Of a stretch of DNA of 64,000 bases, positions 1-8,788 are shown piece after piece. Both the position numbers and the translations under genes were made by a program. The notes under the pieces are model-generated. The model made no database searches, was not told the DNA's origin, and saw only the letters and a program-made list of their open reading frames with translations. The stretch is from contig NZ_FNVR01000003.1 of assembly GCF_900108085.1 (NCBI RefSeq), positions 186,001-250,000 of the forward strand. Direction: 5' to 3'. Every line of letters begins with the position of its first letter. Position 1 is the first letter of the stretch. The DNA is from Algoriphagus boritolerans DSM 17298 = JCM 18970. Lineage in GTDB: Bacteria; Bacteroidota; Bacteroidia; Cytophagales; Cyclobacteriaceae.

Positions 1-87
1 ATCAAAAAGTGGAGCGGTCAACTCTTCCAGGTTTTCAGAAAGCTTTTCATTGTATCTCCAAGCCCTTAGCGGTAAAATTTCTGCCAT
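1..87 (-). CDS. DUF1015 family protein, N-terminal 29 codons only (runs off the window)
   Basis: An ATG at 87-85 overlaps the biotin carboxylase stop codon by one base and opens a frame that stays open to the window edge. It encodes MAEILPLRAWRYNEKL and continues to LTAPLFD. The pattern M-A-E-I-x-P-x-R-A-W-R-Y-N followed by L-x-A-P-L-F-D is the usual N-terminus of DUF1015 proteins, which are about 400 residues long and of unclear function. The one-base overlap with accC suggests translational coupling in one operon. Only the first 29 codons are visible, so the assignment rests on this N-terminal signature. Confidence 0.7.
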   Translation of the reverse strand, partial: MAEILPLRAWRYNEKLSENLEELTAPLFD

Positions 88-1583
88 CAGAGGAGTCGAT
101 TTTTCCAGTTCGTGCTTGGAATTGAATTTGCCGGATGGGTTGGATTTATCCGGTTTTCTTCTTTCTCAAAAAACTCCACTGCCAATGCCGCTAGCAGCTC
201 TCTTTCCTCTTCCGAAAATACCGGTTCCAACTTTTCAGGTGTGAAGTAATTTTCCACAAACTGGGTATCAAAATTACCGGAGACGAATGCTTCATGCTGC
301 ATAGCAAAGCGACAAAAGTCCAGCGTAGTCTGAATTCCTGTGATCCGATAATCATTGATGGCCCGAATCATTCGGCCGATCGCATCCTGTCGATTTTCGC
401 CATGCGTGATCAGCTTGGCGATCAACGGATCGTAATAGATCGGAATATCCATTCCCTCTTCAAACCCATCATCCACACGAATTCCAGGACCTTGAGGTCT
501 GCGGTAGGTTACCAACTTTCCGATATCGGGAAGGAAATTATTTTTAGGATCTTCTGCATAAACCCGAATTTCCACTGCATGACCGTGAATTTTAAGGTCT
601 TCCTGAGCAAAAGAAAGTACATTACCTTCAGCAACTAAAATTTGCTCTCGAACAAGATCTTTACCTGTGATCATTTCTGTCACCGGATGCTCTACCTGGA
701 GTCGGGTATTCATTTCCAGGAAATAGAAGTTCAGCTTGTCATCCACGATAAACTCCACCGTTCCCGCTCCATAATAATTACAGGCTTTAGCCACTCCTAC
801 GGCCGCCTCTCCCATAGCTTTTCGCATTTTGGGAGAAACTACTGCCGAAGGTGCCTCTTCGATCACTTTCTGATGTCGACGTTGGATCGAACATTCTCTT
901 TCGAAAAGATAAACTGTATTGCCATGCTGATCACCGAGGATCTGAATCTCAATATGCCTGGGCGAGGTTATAAACTTTTCGATAAAAACTGCTCCGTCTC
1001 CAAAGGCAGATTGAGCCTCTGAAACAGCCCGATTCATTTGCTCTTCAAACTCTGATTCATCTTCTACTATCCGCATTCCTTTGCCTCCCCCTCCAGCTGA
1101 GGCTTTGATTAGGATAGGATAGCCGATCTCAGCGGCTCTTTCTTTGGCCTCCGTAATATCCGATATTGCTTCTTCGGTACCCGGAACCAAAGGAATATCA
1201 TATTTGGCAACAGCCTGCTTTGCGGCAAGCTTGGAGCCCATGACCTCGATCGACTTGGGCGAAGGACCAACGAAAATCAAACCAGCATCTGAGACTTTAC
1301 CGGCGAATTCAGCATTCTCAGAGAGAAAACCATAGCCCGGGTGAATCGCATCGACATTTAATTCTTTGCAAACCTCAATGATTTTGTTGCCTAAAAGGTA
1401 AGATTGATTGGAAGGCGGTGGACCAATGCACACTGCCTCATCGGCAAATTTAACATGTGGCGAAAGTCTGTCTGCCTCAGAATAGACAGCAACAGTGGAT
1501 ATGCCCATTTCCTGAGCCGTTCGCATGATTCTCAACGCGATTTCTCCCCTGTTTGCAACTAAAAGTTTTTTAATTTTTTGCAT
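87..1583 (-). CDS. accC: Biotin carboxylase subunit of acetyl/propionyl-CoA carboxylase
   Basis: 498 residues, the usual size for a stand-alone biotin carboxylase. This enzyme carboxylates biotin on a carrier protein using ATP and bicarbonate, for an acyl-CoA carboxylase. The N-terminal fold starts with LLVANRGEIALRI (residues 7-19). The ATP-grasp glycine loop KASAGGGGKGMR lies near residue 160, and the catalytic stretch EMNTRLQVEHPVTE near 290. There is no biotinyl (MKM) domain, so the carrier must be encoded elsewhere. The C-terminal ~45 residues are a family-specific tail. Whether the complex acts on acetyl-CoA or propionyl-CoA cannot be told from this subunit; Bacteroidota often use such paralogues with propionyl-CoA carboxylase. 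A DUF1015 gene follows with a one-base overlap. Confidence 0.93.
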   Translation of the reverse strand: MQKIKKLLVANRGEIALRIMRTAQEMGISTVAVYSEADRLSPHVKFADEAVCIGPPPSNQSYLLGNKIIEVCKELNVDAIHPGYGFLSENAEFAGKVSDAGLIFVGPSPKSIEVMGSKLAAKQAVAKYDIPLVPGTEEAISDITEAKERAAEIGYPILIKASAGGGGKGMRIVEDESEFEEQMNRAVSEAQSAFGDGAVFIEKFITSPRHIEIQILGDQHGNTVYLFERECSIQRRHQKVIEEAPSAVVSPKMRKAMGEAAVGVAKACNYYGAGTVEFIVDDKLNFYFLEMNTRLQVEHPVTEMITGKDLVREQILVAEGNVLSFAQEDLKIHGHAVEIRVYAEDPKNNFLPDIGKLVTYRRPQGPGIRVDDGFEEGMDIPIYYDPLIAKLITHGENRQDAIGRMIRAINDYRITGIQTTLDFCRFAMQHEAFVSGNFDTQFVENYFTPEKLEPVFSEEERELLAALAVEFFEKEENRINPTHPANSIPSTNWKNRLL

Positions 1584-1681
1584 TTTCTCTTAATAATTAT
1601 TTGGGTCAGGCTTTTGGCCTGAGGCGAAATAAGGAAATAAATTCGAGCTTTTTGAAGAATTGACAGTCAGGAAACTGGTTT

Positions 1682-1713
1682 TTTGCTTTGCAGCTTGTAA
1701 AAGTTTAATTTTG
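1682..1713 (+). promoter_or_regulatory. Bacteroidota-type promoter for the oxoamine synthase gene
   Basis: A TTTTG at about 1681-1685 is followed after 20 bases by TAATTTTG (1706-1713), an exact match to the Bacteroidota -7 consensus TAnnTTTG with an appropriate -33 TTG. Initiation would fall near 1720, about 45 bases before the coding start at 1766. This is read from sequence only. Confidence 0.5.
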
Positions 1714-1765
1714 TTGAGTTGAGCTGAAACTCACTAAATAAGGAAACTTTAAATTCAAGACTGCT

Positions 1766-3016
1766 TTGGATCTATTTGCAAAATTAAAAACGAACATGGG
1801 CCCTTTGGGCAAACACTCTGAGTTTGCAGACGGTTATTTCTCTTTCCCTAAACTTGAAGGTGAAATTGCACCCAGAATGAAATTTCAGGGAAAGAAAGTA
1901 CTCACCTGGAGCCTTAATAATTATCTGGGACTTGCCAATCACCCGGAGGTTCGTAAAGCAGACGCTGAAGCTGCTGCCAAATGGGGAGCAGCTTATCCAA
2001 TGGGTGCCCGAATGATGTCAGGACAGACCAATCTTCATGAGCAGCTTGAAGATGAACTTGCAGATTTTGTAGGCAAGGAAAAATCCTACTTACTTAACTA
2101 TGGCTATCAGGGCATCATGTCTGTGATCGATTCGATTTTGGATCGAAAAGATGTGGTTGTCTATGATTCTGAATGTCATGCCTGCATTATTGACGCATTG
2201 AGAATGCATTTAGGTAAACGGTACGTTTTTCCTCACAATGACATAGAAAGCTGCGAAAAACAATTGGAGCGTGCCACTAAACTTGCTTCAGAAACGGGCG
2301 GAGGAATTCTGGTAATTACCGAAGGAGTATTCGGCATGACAGGTGATCAGGGAAAGCTGAAGGAAATCGTTGAACTCAAAAAGAAATTCGAGTTCAGACT
2401 ATTGGTAGATGATGCGCACGGATTCGGTACCATGGGTAAAACCGGTGCCGGTACTGGAGAAGAGCAGGGAGTTCAGGATGAAATTGACTTGTATTTCTCG
2501 ACCTTCGCAAAATCCATGGCATCTATTGGTGCTTTTATCGCCGGTGATGCCAATGTCATCCTTTATTTAAGGTATAATATGCGTTCTCAAATTTTCGCCA
2601 AATCACTTCCTATGCTGTTGGTCGAGGGTGCATTGAAGCGTCTGGAACTCCTGAGATCACAGCCGGAATTGAAAGATAAGCTTTGGGAAATCGTAAAAGC
2701 CTTGCGAAAAGGACTCCATGAAAACGGATTTAGTACCGGAAGATCAAATTCTCCTGTCACCCCTGTAGTACTCAACGGCACAGTCGGTGAAGCCGCTGCT
2801 TTGACAAGAGATTTGAGAGAAAATTACGGCATCTTCTGCTCAGTTGTAATCTACCCTGTGATACCTAAAGGCATGATAATCTTGAGATTAATCCCTACAG
2901 CAGTACACACAGTAGAAGATGTCGAAGAGACCATTCGAGCTTTCGCGGCTATAAAGGATAAGCTTTTAGGTGAGCATTATAAAAATTCCGAATTGGCACT
3001 TTCCTTTACAGAATAA
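1766..3016 (+). CDS. Alpha-oxoamine synthase: serine palmitoyltransferase or capnine-type cysteate acyltransferase
   Basis: A 416-residue PLP enzyme of the alpha-oxoamine synthase family. It condenses an amino acid with a fatty acyl thioester to make a 3-keto long-chain base. The PLP residues are visible: stacking His138 in SECHAC, Asp215/His218 in VDDAHG, and Schiff-base Lys249 in STFAKS. The start must be TTG: an in-frame TAA at 1739-1741 lies upstream, no ATG comes before residue 11, and MDLF is a plausible N-terminus. Known relatives in Cytophagales use serine (sphingolipids) or cysteate (capnine/sulfonolipids), and substrate cannot be decided by eye. It has its own promoter and no lipid-gene neighbours apart from the divergent biotin carboxylase. 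Confidence 0.85.
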   Translation: MDLFAKLKTNMGPLGKHSEFADGYFSFPKLEGEIAPRMKFQGKKVLTWSLNNYLGLANHPEVRKADAEAAAKWGAAYPMGARMMSGQTNLHEQLEDELADFVGKEKSYLLNYGYQGIMSVIDSILDRKDVVVYDSECHACIIDALRMHLGKRYVFPHNDIESCEKQLERATKLASETGGGILVITEGVFGMTGDQGKLKEIVELKKKFEFRLLVDDAHGFGTMGKTGAGTGEEQGVQDEIDLYFSTFAKSMASIGAFIAGDANVILYLRYNMRSQIFAKSLPMLLVEGALKRLELLRSQPELKDKLWEIVKALRKGLHENGFSTGRSNSPVTPVVLNGTVGEAAALTRDLRENYGIFCSVVIYPVIPKGMIILRLIPTAVHTVEDVEETIRAFAAIKDKLLGEHYKNSELALSFTE

Positions 3017-3118
3017 AAAAAAAAGTAAAAAAAATGGCCTCTGGATTGAATTAGTAAGTATTTGACCTATATTGAACCATCATAAACTTATCATCAACCT
3101 TAAAAATAAACTTTTACT

Positions 3119-3295
3119 ATGAGCAGATTTAGTGAAGTCAAAGATCTCGTAATGGGCCTGGAAGGCGATTTTGAGAAATTCTACGAAAAAGGCAACCAAG
3201 CAGCCGGAACTAGAGTGAGAAAAGGAATGCAAGACCTTAAAAACCTGGCGCAAGAAATCCGTACAGAAGTACAGAACAAGAAAAACGCCGGTTGA
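3119..3295 (+). CDS. Small histone H1-like (Hc1-type) protein
   Basis: A 58-residue ORF starting MSRFSEVKDLVMGLEGDFE and continuing through TRVRKGMQDLKNLAQEIR to a lysine-rich end NKKNAG. This matches the short Hc1/histone H1-like proteins common in Bacteroidota: an all-helical, highly charged protein thought to bind DNA or ribosome-associated factors. It lacks the long lysine/alanine tail of chlamydial Hc1. It lies 102 bases after the oxoamine synthase and is followed directly by a strong terminator, so it is probably a monocistronic, well expressed gene. The length and sequence pattern match the family well; the in vivo role is inferred from family naming only. Confidence 0.85.
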   Translation: MSRFSEVKDLVMGLEGDFEKFYEKGNQAAGTRVRKGMQDLKNLAQEIRTEVQNKKNAG

Positions 3296-3303
3296 TCAAA
3301 ACA

Positions 3304-3329
3304 AAAGGTGGCCCAAAGCCACCTTTTTT
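3304..3329 (+). terminator. Rho-independent terminator after the H1-like gene
   Basis: Stem AAAGGTGGC / GCCACCTTT with loop CCAAA, followed by a T-run. It begins 9 bases after the stop codon of the H1-like gene. Confidence 0.85.
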
Positions 3330-3354
3330 GGTATTCATCAAACTAAAGTGGAGC

Positions 3355-5193
3355 CTAAAACTCCACTTTATTATTTTCCTCTTGTACGTCAGCCATTCTT
3401 TTGCTTGGGTCGATTTCCACAGATTTAATCATGGAAAACTCTTTTGTCAGGACCAAAGTCTTTGTCAGATTGGTCCAAGGCCAAGCTTCCGTATGAATCC
3501 TTGAAGGCATCCCTTCTTCCTGAACTTTCTCACCACGCATAATCACCAAGGGCAAATAGATCATCTCGGAAGTACCATCCTTGTAGGTCACTACCAAGTC
3601 GATAGGCATGGGCATTAATCCAAGTCGCTCAAGGGTGATCTCAGTCGTATTCCCATTCGCTTTCACTTCTTTTATGCCGTAATCAATTTTTTTGGTCGAA
3701 TAGACAAAGTATTCTTTGTACCAGTCCAACTCCATTCCCGATTCCTTCTCCATGATGCGAATCAGATCATTCACATTAGGATGTCTGAATTTCCAGGTAT
3801 CAAAATAGCGGAGCATCGCTTTGTCCCTCACTTTATCTCCGATCACATAGCCCAGTTGGGCAAGAAAAACTGCCCCCTTGGAATAGGCAGCAGCTCCATA
3901 AGCAGAATTAGTGTGATAATGGTCAGCATGTGTGGAGAGCGGTTCCTCAAGACCTGATGCAGCAAGCCGAAAATAGCCGCCATACGATCCTCGTTGGGGA
4001 TTAACATTTACTTGAAAAATATCTGCCATCGCCAAATTCGTAGCATAGCTAGTGAATCCCTCATCCATCCAGGGATATAAGGATTCGTTGGATGCCAACA
4101 CCCCATGAAACCAACTATGGGCCAACTCGTGCACCATCACACCCACTAGGCTTTGTAGGGATCTTTCTCCGGTGATCAAGGTTGACATGGCATATTCCAT
4201 TCCGCCATCGCCACCCTGAACTACCGAAAATTGCTTATAGGGATATTGTCCGAAGTTTTTGGAGAGGTAATTAATTGCCTTCGGCGTAAATTCTTTCAGT
4301 TTTTCCCAGTTTTCGCTGGTCTTTGGACCGGGAATGTAAAAGTGATGAACTGTGATTCCATTTTCCATCAGCACTTTATCATGCTTGTACTTTGGATCAG
4401 CTCCCCACATGAAATCGTGAACCATTGGAGCTTTAAAATGCCAGGTCAAGGTATTTCCGCTGGGTGCTGGCACTTTCACCCCTTCATCCTCATATCCATG
4501 TCCGATCTCGTTGGGATTCTGCAGATAGCCTGTTCCACCGAGTACATAACTTTTATCAAGGGTGATTTTCACATCATAATCACCCCAAATTCCATAAAAC
4601 TCGCGTCCAATGTAAGGATTGGCATGCCAGCCTTGCTCGTCATAATTGGCCATTTTAGGATACCACTGCGCCATGGAGTATCGAACCCCTTCCTCATTGT
4701 CACGGCCTGATCTTCTGATTTGCACGGGAACCTGCCCCTCAAATTCCATCTCAAATGTCACACTGGAATTAGGCAGGATGGGCTCAGTCAAATCTACCTC
4801 CAGGATCGTTTCCACTTCGGTAAACTGCACAGCTTTTCCATTCATTTTAAGGTTTTTAGCATGCAAATAGCCCATTTCTTCCTGCTTAAGCTTCGAAATA
4901 CGTGCCGCTACTCTTCGATCCGGATCAGCAATAGTTCTGGATCGTACGTCCATCATCGACCCCGGCTGGAAAGCATTGAAGTACAAGTGATAAAACACAC
5001 GATTCAATGTGTCAGGCGAATTATTGGTGTACTTAAGCTCCTGTTTTCCAGTAAATTGATTGGTCTGCACATCCATATCAACTTCCATTTTGTACTGCAC
5101 AGCTTGTTGAAAACGCCCATTCTGTGCGTTGACAGCTGAAAACCCGACAAAAAGAAAAAGCCCAAAAAAAGGCTTCATCAACTTATTAATCAT
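3355..5193 (-). CDS. Secreted M1-family metallopeptidase
   Basis: 612 residues. The signal peptide is MINKLMKPFFGLFLFVGFSAVNAQ, cut after the Bacteroidota-typical A-Q. The gluzincin zinc site is HELAHSW (355-361), with the third ligand Glu378 in DEGFTSY. The aminopeptidase exopeptidase motif GAMEN is replaced by GGMEYAM (330-336), as in many Bacteroidota M1-like enzymes. The first ~250 residues form the beta-rich M1 N-terminal domain. The likely role is peptide trimming in the periplasm or at the outer membrane. There is no type IX C-terminal domain. It converges on the H1-like gene, so the terminator region lies between them. Confidence 0.9.
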   Translation of the reverse strand: MINKLMKPFFGLFLFVGFSAVNAQNGRFQQAVQYKMEVDMDVQTNQFTGKQELKYTNNSPDTLNRVFYHLYFNAFQPGSMMDVRSRTIADPDRRVAARISKLKQEEMGYLHAKNLKMNGKAVQFTEVETILEVDLTEPILPNSSVTFEMEFEGQVPVQIRRSGRDNEEGVRYSMAQWYPKMANYDEQGWHANPYIGREFYGIWGDYDVKITLDKSYVLGGTGYLQNPNEIGHGYEDEGVKVPAPSGNTLTWHFKAPMVHDFMWGADPKYKHDKVLMENGITVHHFYIPGPKTSENWEKLKEFTPKAINYLSKNFGQYPYKQFSVVQGGDGGMEYAMSTLITGERSLQSLVGVMVHELAHSWFHGVLASNESLYPWMDEGFTSYATNLAMADIFQVNVNPQRGSYGGYFRLAASGLEEPLSTHADHYHTNSAYGAAAYSKGAVFLAQLGYVIGDKVRDKAMLRYFDTWKFRHPNVNDLIRIMEKESGMELDWYKEYFVYSTKKIDYGIKEVKANGNTTEITLERLGLMPMPIDLVVTYKDGTSEMIYLPLVIMRGEKVQEEGMPSRIHTEAWPWTNLTKTLVLTKEFSMIKSVEIDPSKRMADVQEENNKVEF

Positions 5194-5314
5194 ATCGTTT
5201 TAATTTTTTCTAAAGAAAAAGAAAACTCCTGCATTGCCCAAACCAGCCGTAAAAATTTAAAAGCAGAAGATTAGAAACCGAATCTTTCCCATTTGAATAA
5301 AAATCAGACTGTTA

Positions 5315-5342
5315 TTGCGCGATTTTAACTTATTTACCTTGG
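5315..5342 (+). promoter_or_regulatory. Possible promoter for the sortilin-type gene
   Basis: TTG at 5315-5317, a 17-base spacer, then TACCTTGG (5335-5342), one base off the TAnnTTTG consensus. The ATG follows 22 bases downstream. Weak but correctly placed. Confidence 0.3.
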
Positions 5343-5364
5343 TAAAAGAAAACCACTCTAATAA

Positions 5365-8300
5365 ATGAAAAAAATCTACATCTTGATTTTGGCAGTCTTG
5401 TGCAGCTTCGGAATTGAAGCCCAACAAGTCAACATGGATCTTTTCAAATCCATGAAAGCCAGAAGTATCGGACCGGGTGCTATGAGTGGCAGGATCACTG
5501 CCATCGATGCCATCCATGAAAACCCTAACATTATTTATGCAGGTTCAGCTTCAGGTGGACTTTGGAAGTCTACCTCAGGAGGCATCACCTGGGAGCCGAT
5601 TTTTGACAATGAAAAAGTGCATTCCATCGGTGCTATTTCCATTTATCAGAAAAACCCAAACATAATTTGGGTGGGTACAGGTGAAGGAAATCCACGAAAC
5701 TCACTCAACATGGGTTATGGAGTCTATCGATCTCTAGATGCCGGTAAAACTTGGCAATTGATGGGATTGGAAAAGACCAGAGCCATTCACAGAATCATTG
5801 TTCATCCAGATGATCCCAATACCGTCTTTGTTGGAGCTATCGGTTCGCCTTGGGGCGAGCAGGAAGACCGAGGCGTCTATAAAACTACCGACGGTGGCAA
5901 GACCTGGAACAAAATCCTCTATATCGACACCAAAACCGGTGTGGGTGAGATGATCATGGATCCCAACAATCCAAATAAAATCTTCGTCAACATGTGGCAG
6001 CACAGAAGGTATCCTTGGTTTTTTGAATCAGGTGGAGAGTCATCCGGCCTATATGTGACCCACGATGGAGGCGACAATTGGAAAAAACTTACAGCAGAAG
6101 AAAACGGACTTCCTAAAGGAAACTTAGGAAGAATGGGTTTGGCCATTTCAAAGGCTAACAGCAGCAAAGTGTATGCACTTATTGAGTCCTCCAAAAATGC
6201 TCTTTACGTCTCTGAAGACGGAGGAGGCAAGTTTGCCTTGGTAAACGATAAAGGAGAAATCGGAGACAGACCTTTTTATTATTTTGAAATCTACGCTGAT
6301 CCTAAAAATGAAAATCGAATCTACACCCTCTATTCCCGGGTAGGAATAAGTGAGGATGGTGGTCGATCTTTCAGTCAACTTCTCCAATACGACGGAGTGC
6401 ATCCCGACCATCATGCCTGGTACATCAATCCAATTGACCCCAACTTGCTGATAGATGGCAACGACGGGGGATTGAATATTTCCAGAGACATGGGCAAAAC
6501 CTGGTATTTCGCCGAGGGAATTCCTGTAGGACAGTTTTACCATATCAATGTTGACAATGAAATCCCCTACAATGTCTATGGAGGAATGCAGGATAACGGT
6601 TCTTGGACTGGTCCGGCTTATCACTGGAGGGTCGACGGAATCCGAAACACCTACTGGCAGGAAGTTTCCTTTGGGGATGGTTTTGACGTAGTATCACACC
6701 CGGCAGACTCACGCTACGGCTACACGATGTCTCAGGGCGGAAATGTATCCCGGTTTGATAAGTTGACGGGTCACAACAGAACGATTCGTCCTACCCATCC
6801 GGATAAAGAGGTATTCCTCAGATTCAACTGGAATGCGGCCATCGCTCAAGACCCGCATGATGATAACACTGTTTATTATGCTTCTCAGTTTTTACACAAG
6901 TCCACAGATTCAGGTGAAACCTGGGAAATTATTTCTCCTGATTTGACTACGAATGATTCTACTAAACAGCGTCAGCAGTTTACAGGCGGATTGACTTACG
7001 ATATCACCGGTGCAGAAAATCACACCACAATTATCGCCATAGCTCCAAGCCCGGTGGACAAAAACGTGATTTGGGTAGGTACAGATGACGGAAATCTACA
7101 AGTCACTCAAGATGGCGGAAAAACCTGGACCAACACAGCGGCCAAGCTTACCGGCTTGCCAAAGGCTTCTTGGATTCCACAGGTTCAGGCTTCCAAATAC
7201 AATGCAGGTGAAGTATGGGTAGTGGCAAACAACTACCGAAACAACGACTTCTCTGCTTATGCTTACCACAGTTCGGATTATGGGAAAACCTTCACCCGAA
7301 TCGCTGATGATAACAAAGTATGGGGTTACACGCTTTCCATCAAGCAGGATACCGAGGAGCCAAACTTGGTTTTCCTCGGAACTGAATTCGGTTTGTATGT
7401 TTCCTTTGACAAGGCTAAAACATGGAACAAATGGGAACACGGCTATCCAAAGGCAGTTTCTACCTATGACATGACGATTCAGGAAAGAGATGCTGACTTG
7501 GTGATCGGTACTTTTGGTCGTGCGATCTATGTATTGGACGATATAAGACCGTTGCGGGCTTTTGCAAAAAATAACGGAAGCGCTCCAGCCGATAAAATAA
7601 CAGCTTTCCCGGCACCTGAGGCCTATCAGGCAGTGATCCAACGGGCACATGGAGAGCGATTTATGGCTGATGGAAAATATGCCGGTGAAAACCGGGAATT
7701 CGGAGGCAGAATGAGCTTTATGATCAATGACGACAAAGAAAAACTGGATTCAGTCACTGTGAAGATCTACAATGCAGCTGGTGAACAAGTCAGAACATTA
7801 AAGACTTTGCCCGAAAAGGGAGTCAACCGTATCATCTGGAATCTTGACAGAAAATCAACCGCAGAAATGACCGGTGGATTCGGTGGAGGCCAAGGTGGAG
7901 GTCGCAGATCAGGCTTCTTTGAGCCAAGCGGTGGAAATGTAGTCCCAGGAACTTATAAAGCGGTTTTTGTCTATGGAAGTGATTCTTCCGAGACATCCAT
8001 TAAAGTCAACATGGATCCTAGAATCGATGTTCAGCTGGCAAATCTGCAGGCAAAAGAAACTTTCCTAAAAAGAACAGAGGCACTTTCTACCGAAGTAAGG
8101 GCTGCTACCAATCAATTGAACGAGGCCCAGAAAACGATAGACAAAGTCAATGCGATGATCAAGGATCTGGATACTCCGGAGGCTAAAGAATTGGCAGAGG
8201 CGACCAAAGAAATCAAAAAGAAACTGGACAAAACCAGAGAAGCTTTCAATGGGCCTACCCGAGAAGGACAAGGCATCGTAAGAAACCTCTTCCCTACTAC

Positions 8301-8508
8301 CATGACCCGTCAGTTTGTTCCGAGAAGCTATGCCAGCTCCAGCTTTGGCGCACCGGGCGCTACCGAAGAACGACTGTTTAGCCAGGGAAAAGAATCCGCT
8401 GATGAAGCAATCGCCGAAGTCAATAAATTCATGGAAGGTGATTGGAAGGCATTCGAGGAGAAAGTGAAGGCCACCCCAATTGATTTGTTTGAGAAAGTGA
8501 AGAAATAA
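5365..8508 (+). CDS. Secreted VPS10/sortilin-type beta-propeller protein ('glycosyl hydrolase' BNR family)
   Basis: 1047 residues with signal peptide MKKIYILILAVLCSFGIEAQ. Residues ~30-720 carry repeated Asp-box/BNR signatures such as S-x-D-x-G-x-T-W (SLDAGKTW, TTDGGKTW, STDSGETW, TQDGGKTW). Together they form a large sortilin/VPS10-like propeller. A Gly-rich stretch (GGFGGGQGGG) near residue 840 leads to a helical C-terminal region of ~200 residues. Annotation pipelines often call this family glycosyl hydrolase, but no glycosidase catalytic residues are recognisable to me, and a protein- or sugar-binding role is equally possible. The protein has no type IX sorting domain. It is monocistronic, with a terminator directly downstream. 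Confidence 0.85.
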   Translation: MKKIYILILAVLCSFGIEAQQVNMDLFKSMKARSIGPGAMSGRITAIDAIHENPNIIYAGSASGGLWKSTSGGITWEPIFDNEKVHSIGAISIYQKNPNIIWVGTGEGNPRNSLNMGYGVYRSLDAGKTWQLMGLEKTRAIHRIIVHPDDPNTVFVGAIGSPWGEQEDRGVYKTTDGGKTWNKILYIDTKTGVGEMIMDPNNPNKIFVNMWQHRRYPWFFESGGESSGLYVTHDGGDNWKKLTAEENGLPKGNLGRMGLAISKANSSKVYALIESSKNALYVSEDGGGKFALVNDKGEIGDRPFYYFEIYADPKNENRIYTLYSRVGISEDGGRSFSQLLQYDGVHPDHHAWYINPIDPNLLIDGNDGGLNISRDMGKTWYFAEGIPVGQFYHINVDNEIPYNVYGGMQDNGSWTGPAYHWRVDGIRNTYWQEVSFGDGFDVVSHPADSRYGYTMSQGGNVSRFDKLTGHNRTIRPTHPDKEVFLRFNWNAAIAQDPHDDNTVYYASQFLHKSTDSGETWEIISPDLTTNDSTKQRQQFTGGLTYDITGAENHTTIIAIAPSPVDKNVIWVGTDDGNLQVTQDGGKTWTNTAAKLTGLPKASWIPQVQASKYNAGEVWVVANNYRNNDFSAYAYHSSDYGKTFTRIADDNKVWGYTLSIKQDTEEPNLVFLGTEFGLYVSFDKAKTWNKWEHGYPKAVSTYDMTIQERDADLVIGTFGRAIYVLDDIRPLRAFAKNNGSAPADKITAFPAPEAYQAVIQRAHGERFMADGKYAGENREFGGRMSFMINDDKEKLDSVTVKIYNAAGEQVRTLKTLPEKGVNRIIWNLDRKSTAEMTGGFGGGQGGGRRSGFFEPSGGNVVPGTYKAVFVYGSDSSETSIKVNMDPRIDVQLANLQAKETFLKRTEALSTEVRAATNQLNEAQKTIDKVNAMIKDLDTPEAKELAEATKEIKKKLDKTREAFNGPTREGQGIVRNLFPTTMTRQFVPRSYASSSFGAPGATEERLFSQGKESADEAIAEVNKFMEGDWKAFEEKVKATPIDLFEKVKK

Positions 8509-8560
8509 GACCGTTCTAAAATGGCCTAAAACAATAGCACTACTCGATTCTTTAAACTCA

Positions 8561-8592
8561 GCCGAGGGAGACTTTCTTCCTCGGCTTTTTTT
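8561..8592 (+). terminator. Rho-independent terminator
   Basis: Stem GCCGAGG / CCTCGGC around an 11-base loop, followed by eight or more T residues. It is about 50 bases after the sortilin-type gene. Confidence 0.85.
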
Positions 8593-8788
8593 TATTTGGA
8601 TTGTCATGACCTTAGAATCCTTACAAGGCAAAAGCAGTCCATCAAACGGTATCAAAATGTCAATTATTAAAAAGTAAATTTATCTTCAGAAACAAGTATA
8701 AATCACTGAATTTGAAGCATTAATAACTATTTTTTGACTGCATGATTTAAAATTAGGTTAAATTATCAAAGCTTTTTTTCAAAATTCA

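Noticed and set aside
642-1022. 126-codon + strand ORF inside biotin carboxylase
   Set aside because: Antisense shadow of accC, with no promoter and no domain.
6148-6624. 158-codon antisense ORF within the sortilin-type gene
   Set aside because: Shadow frame; the Asp-box repeats on the + strand show coding on that strand.
7096-7650. 184-codon antisense ORF within the sortilin-type gene
   Set aside because: Shadow frame; its sequence has no recognisable motif and the coding strand is clear.
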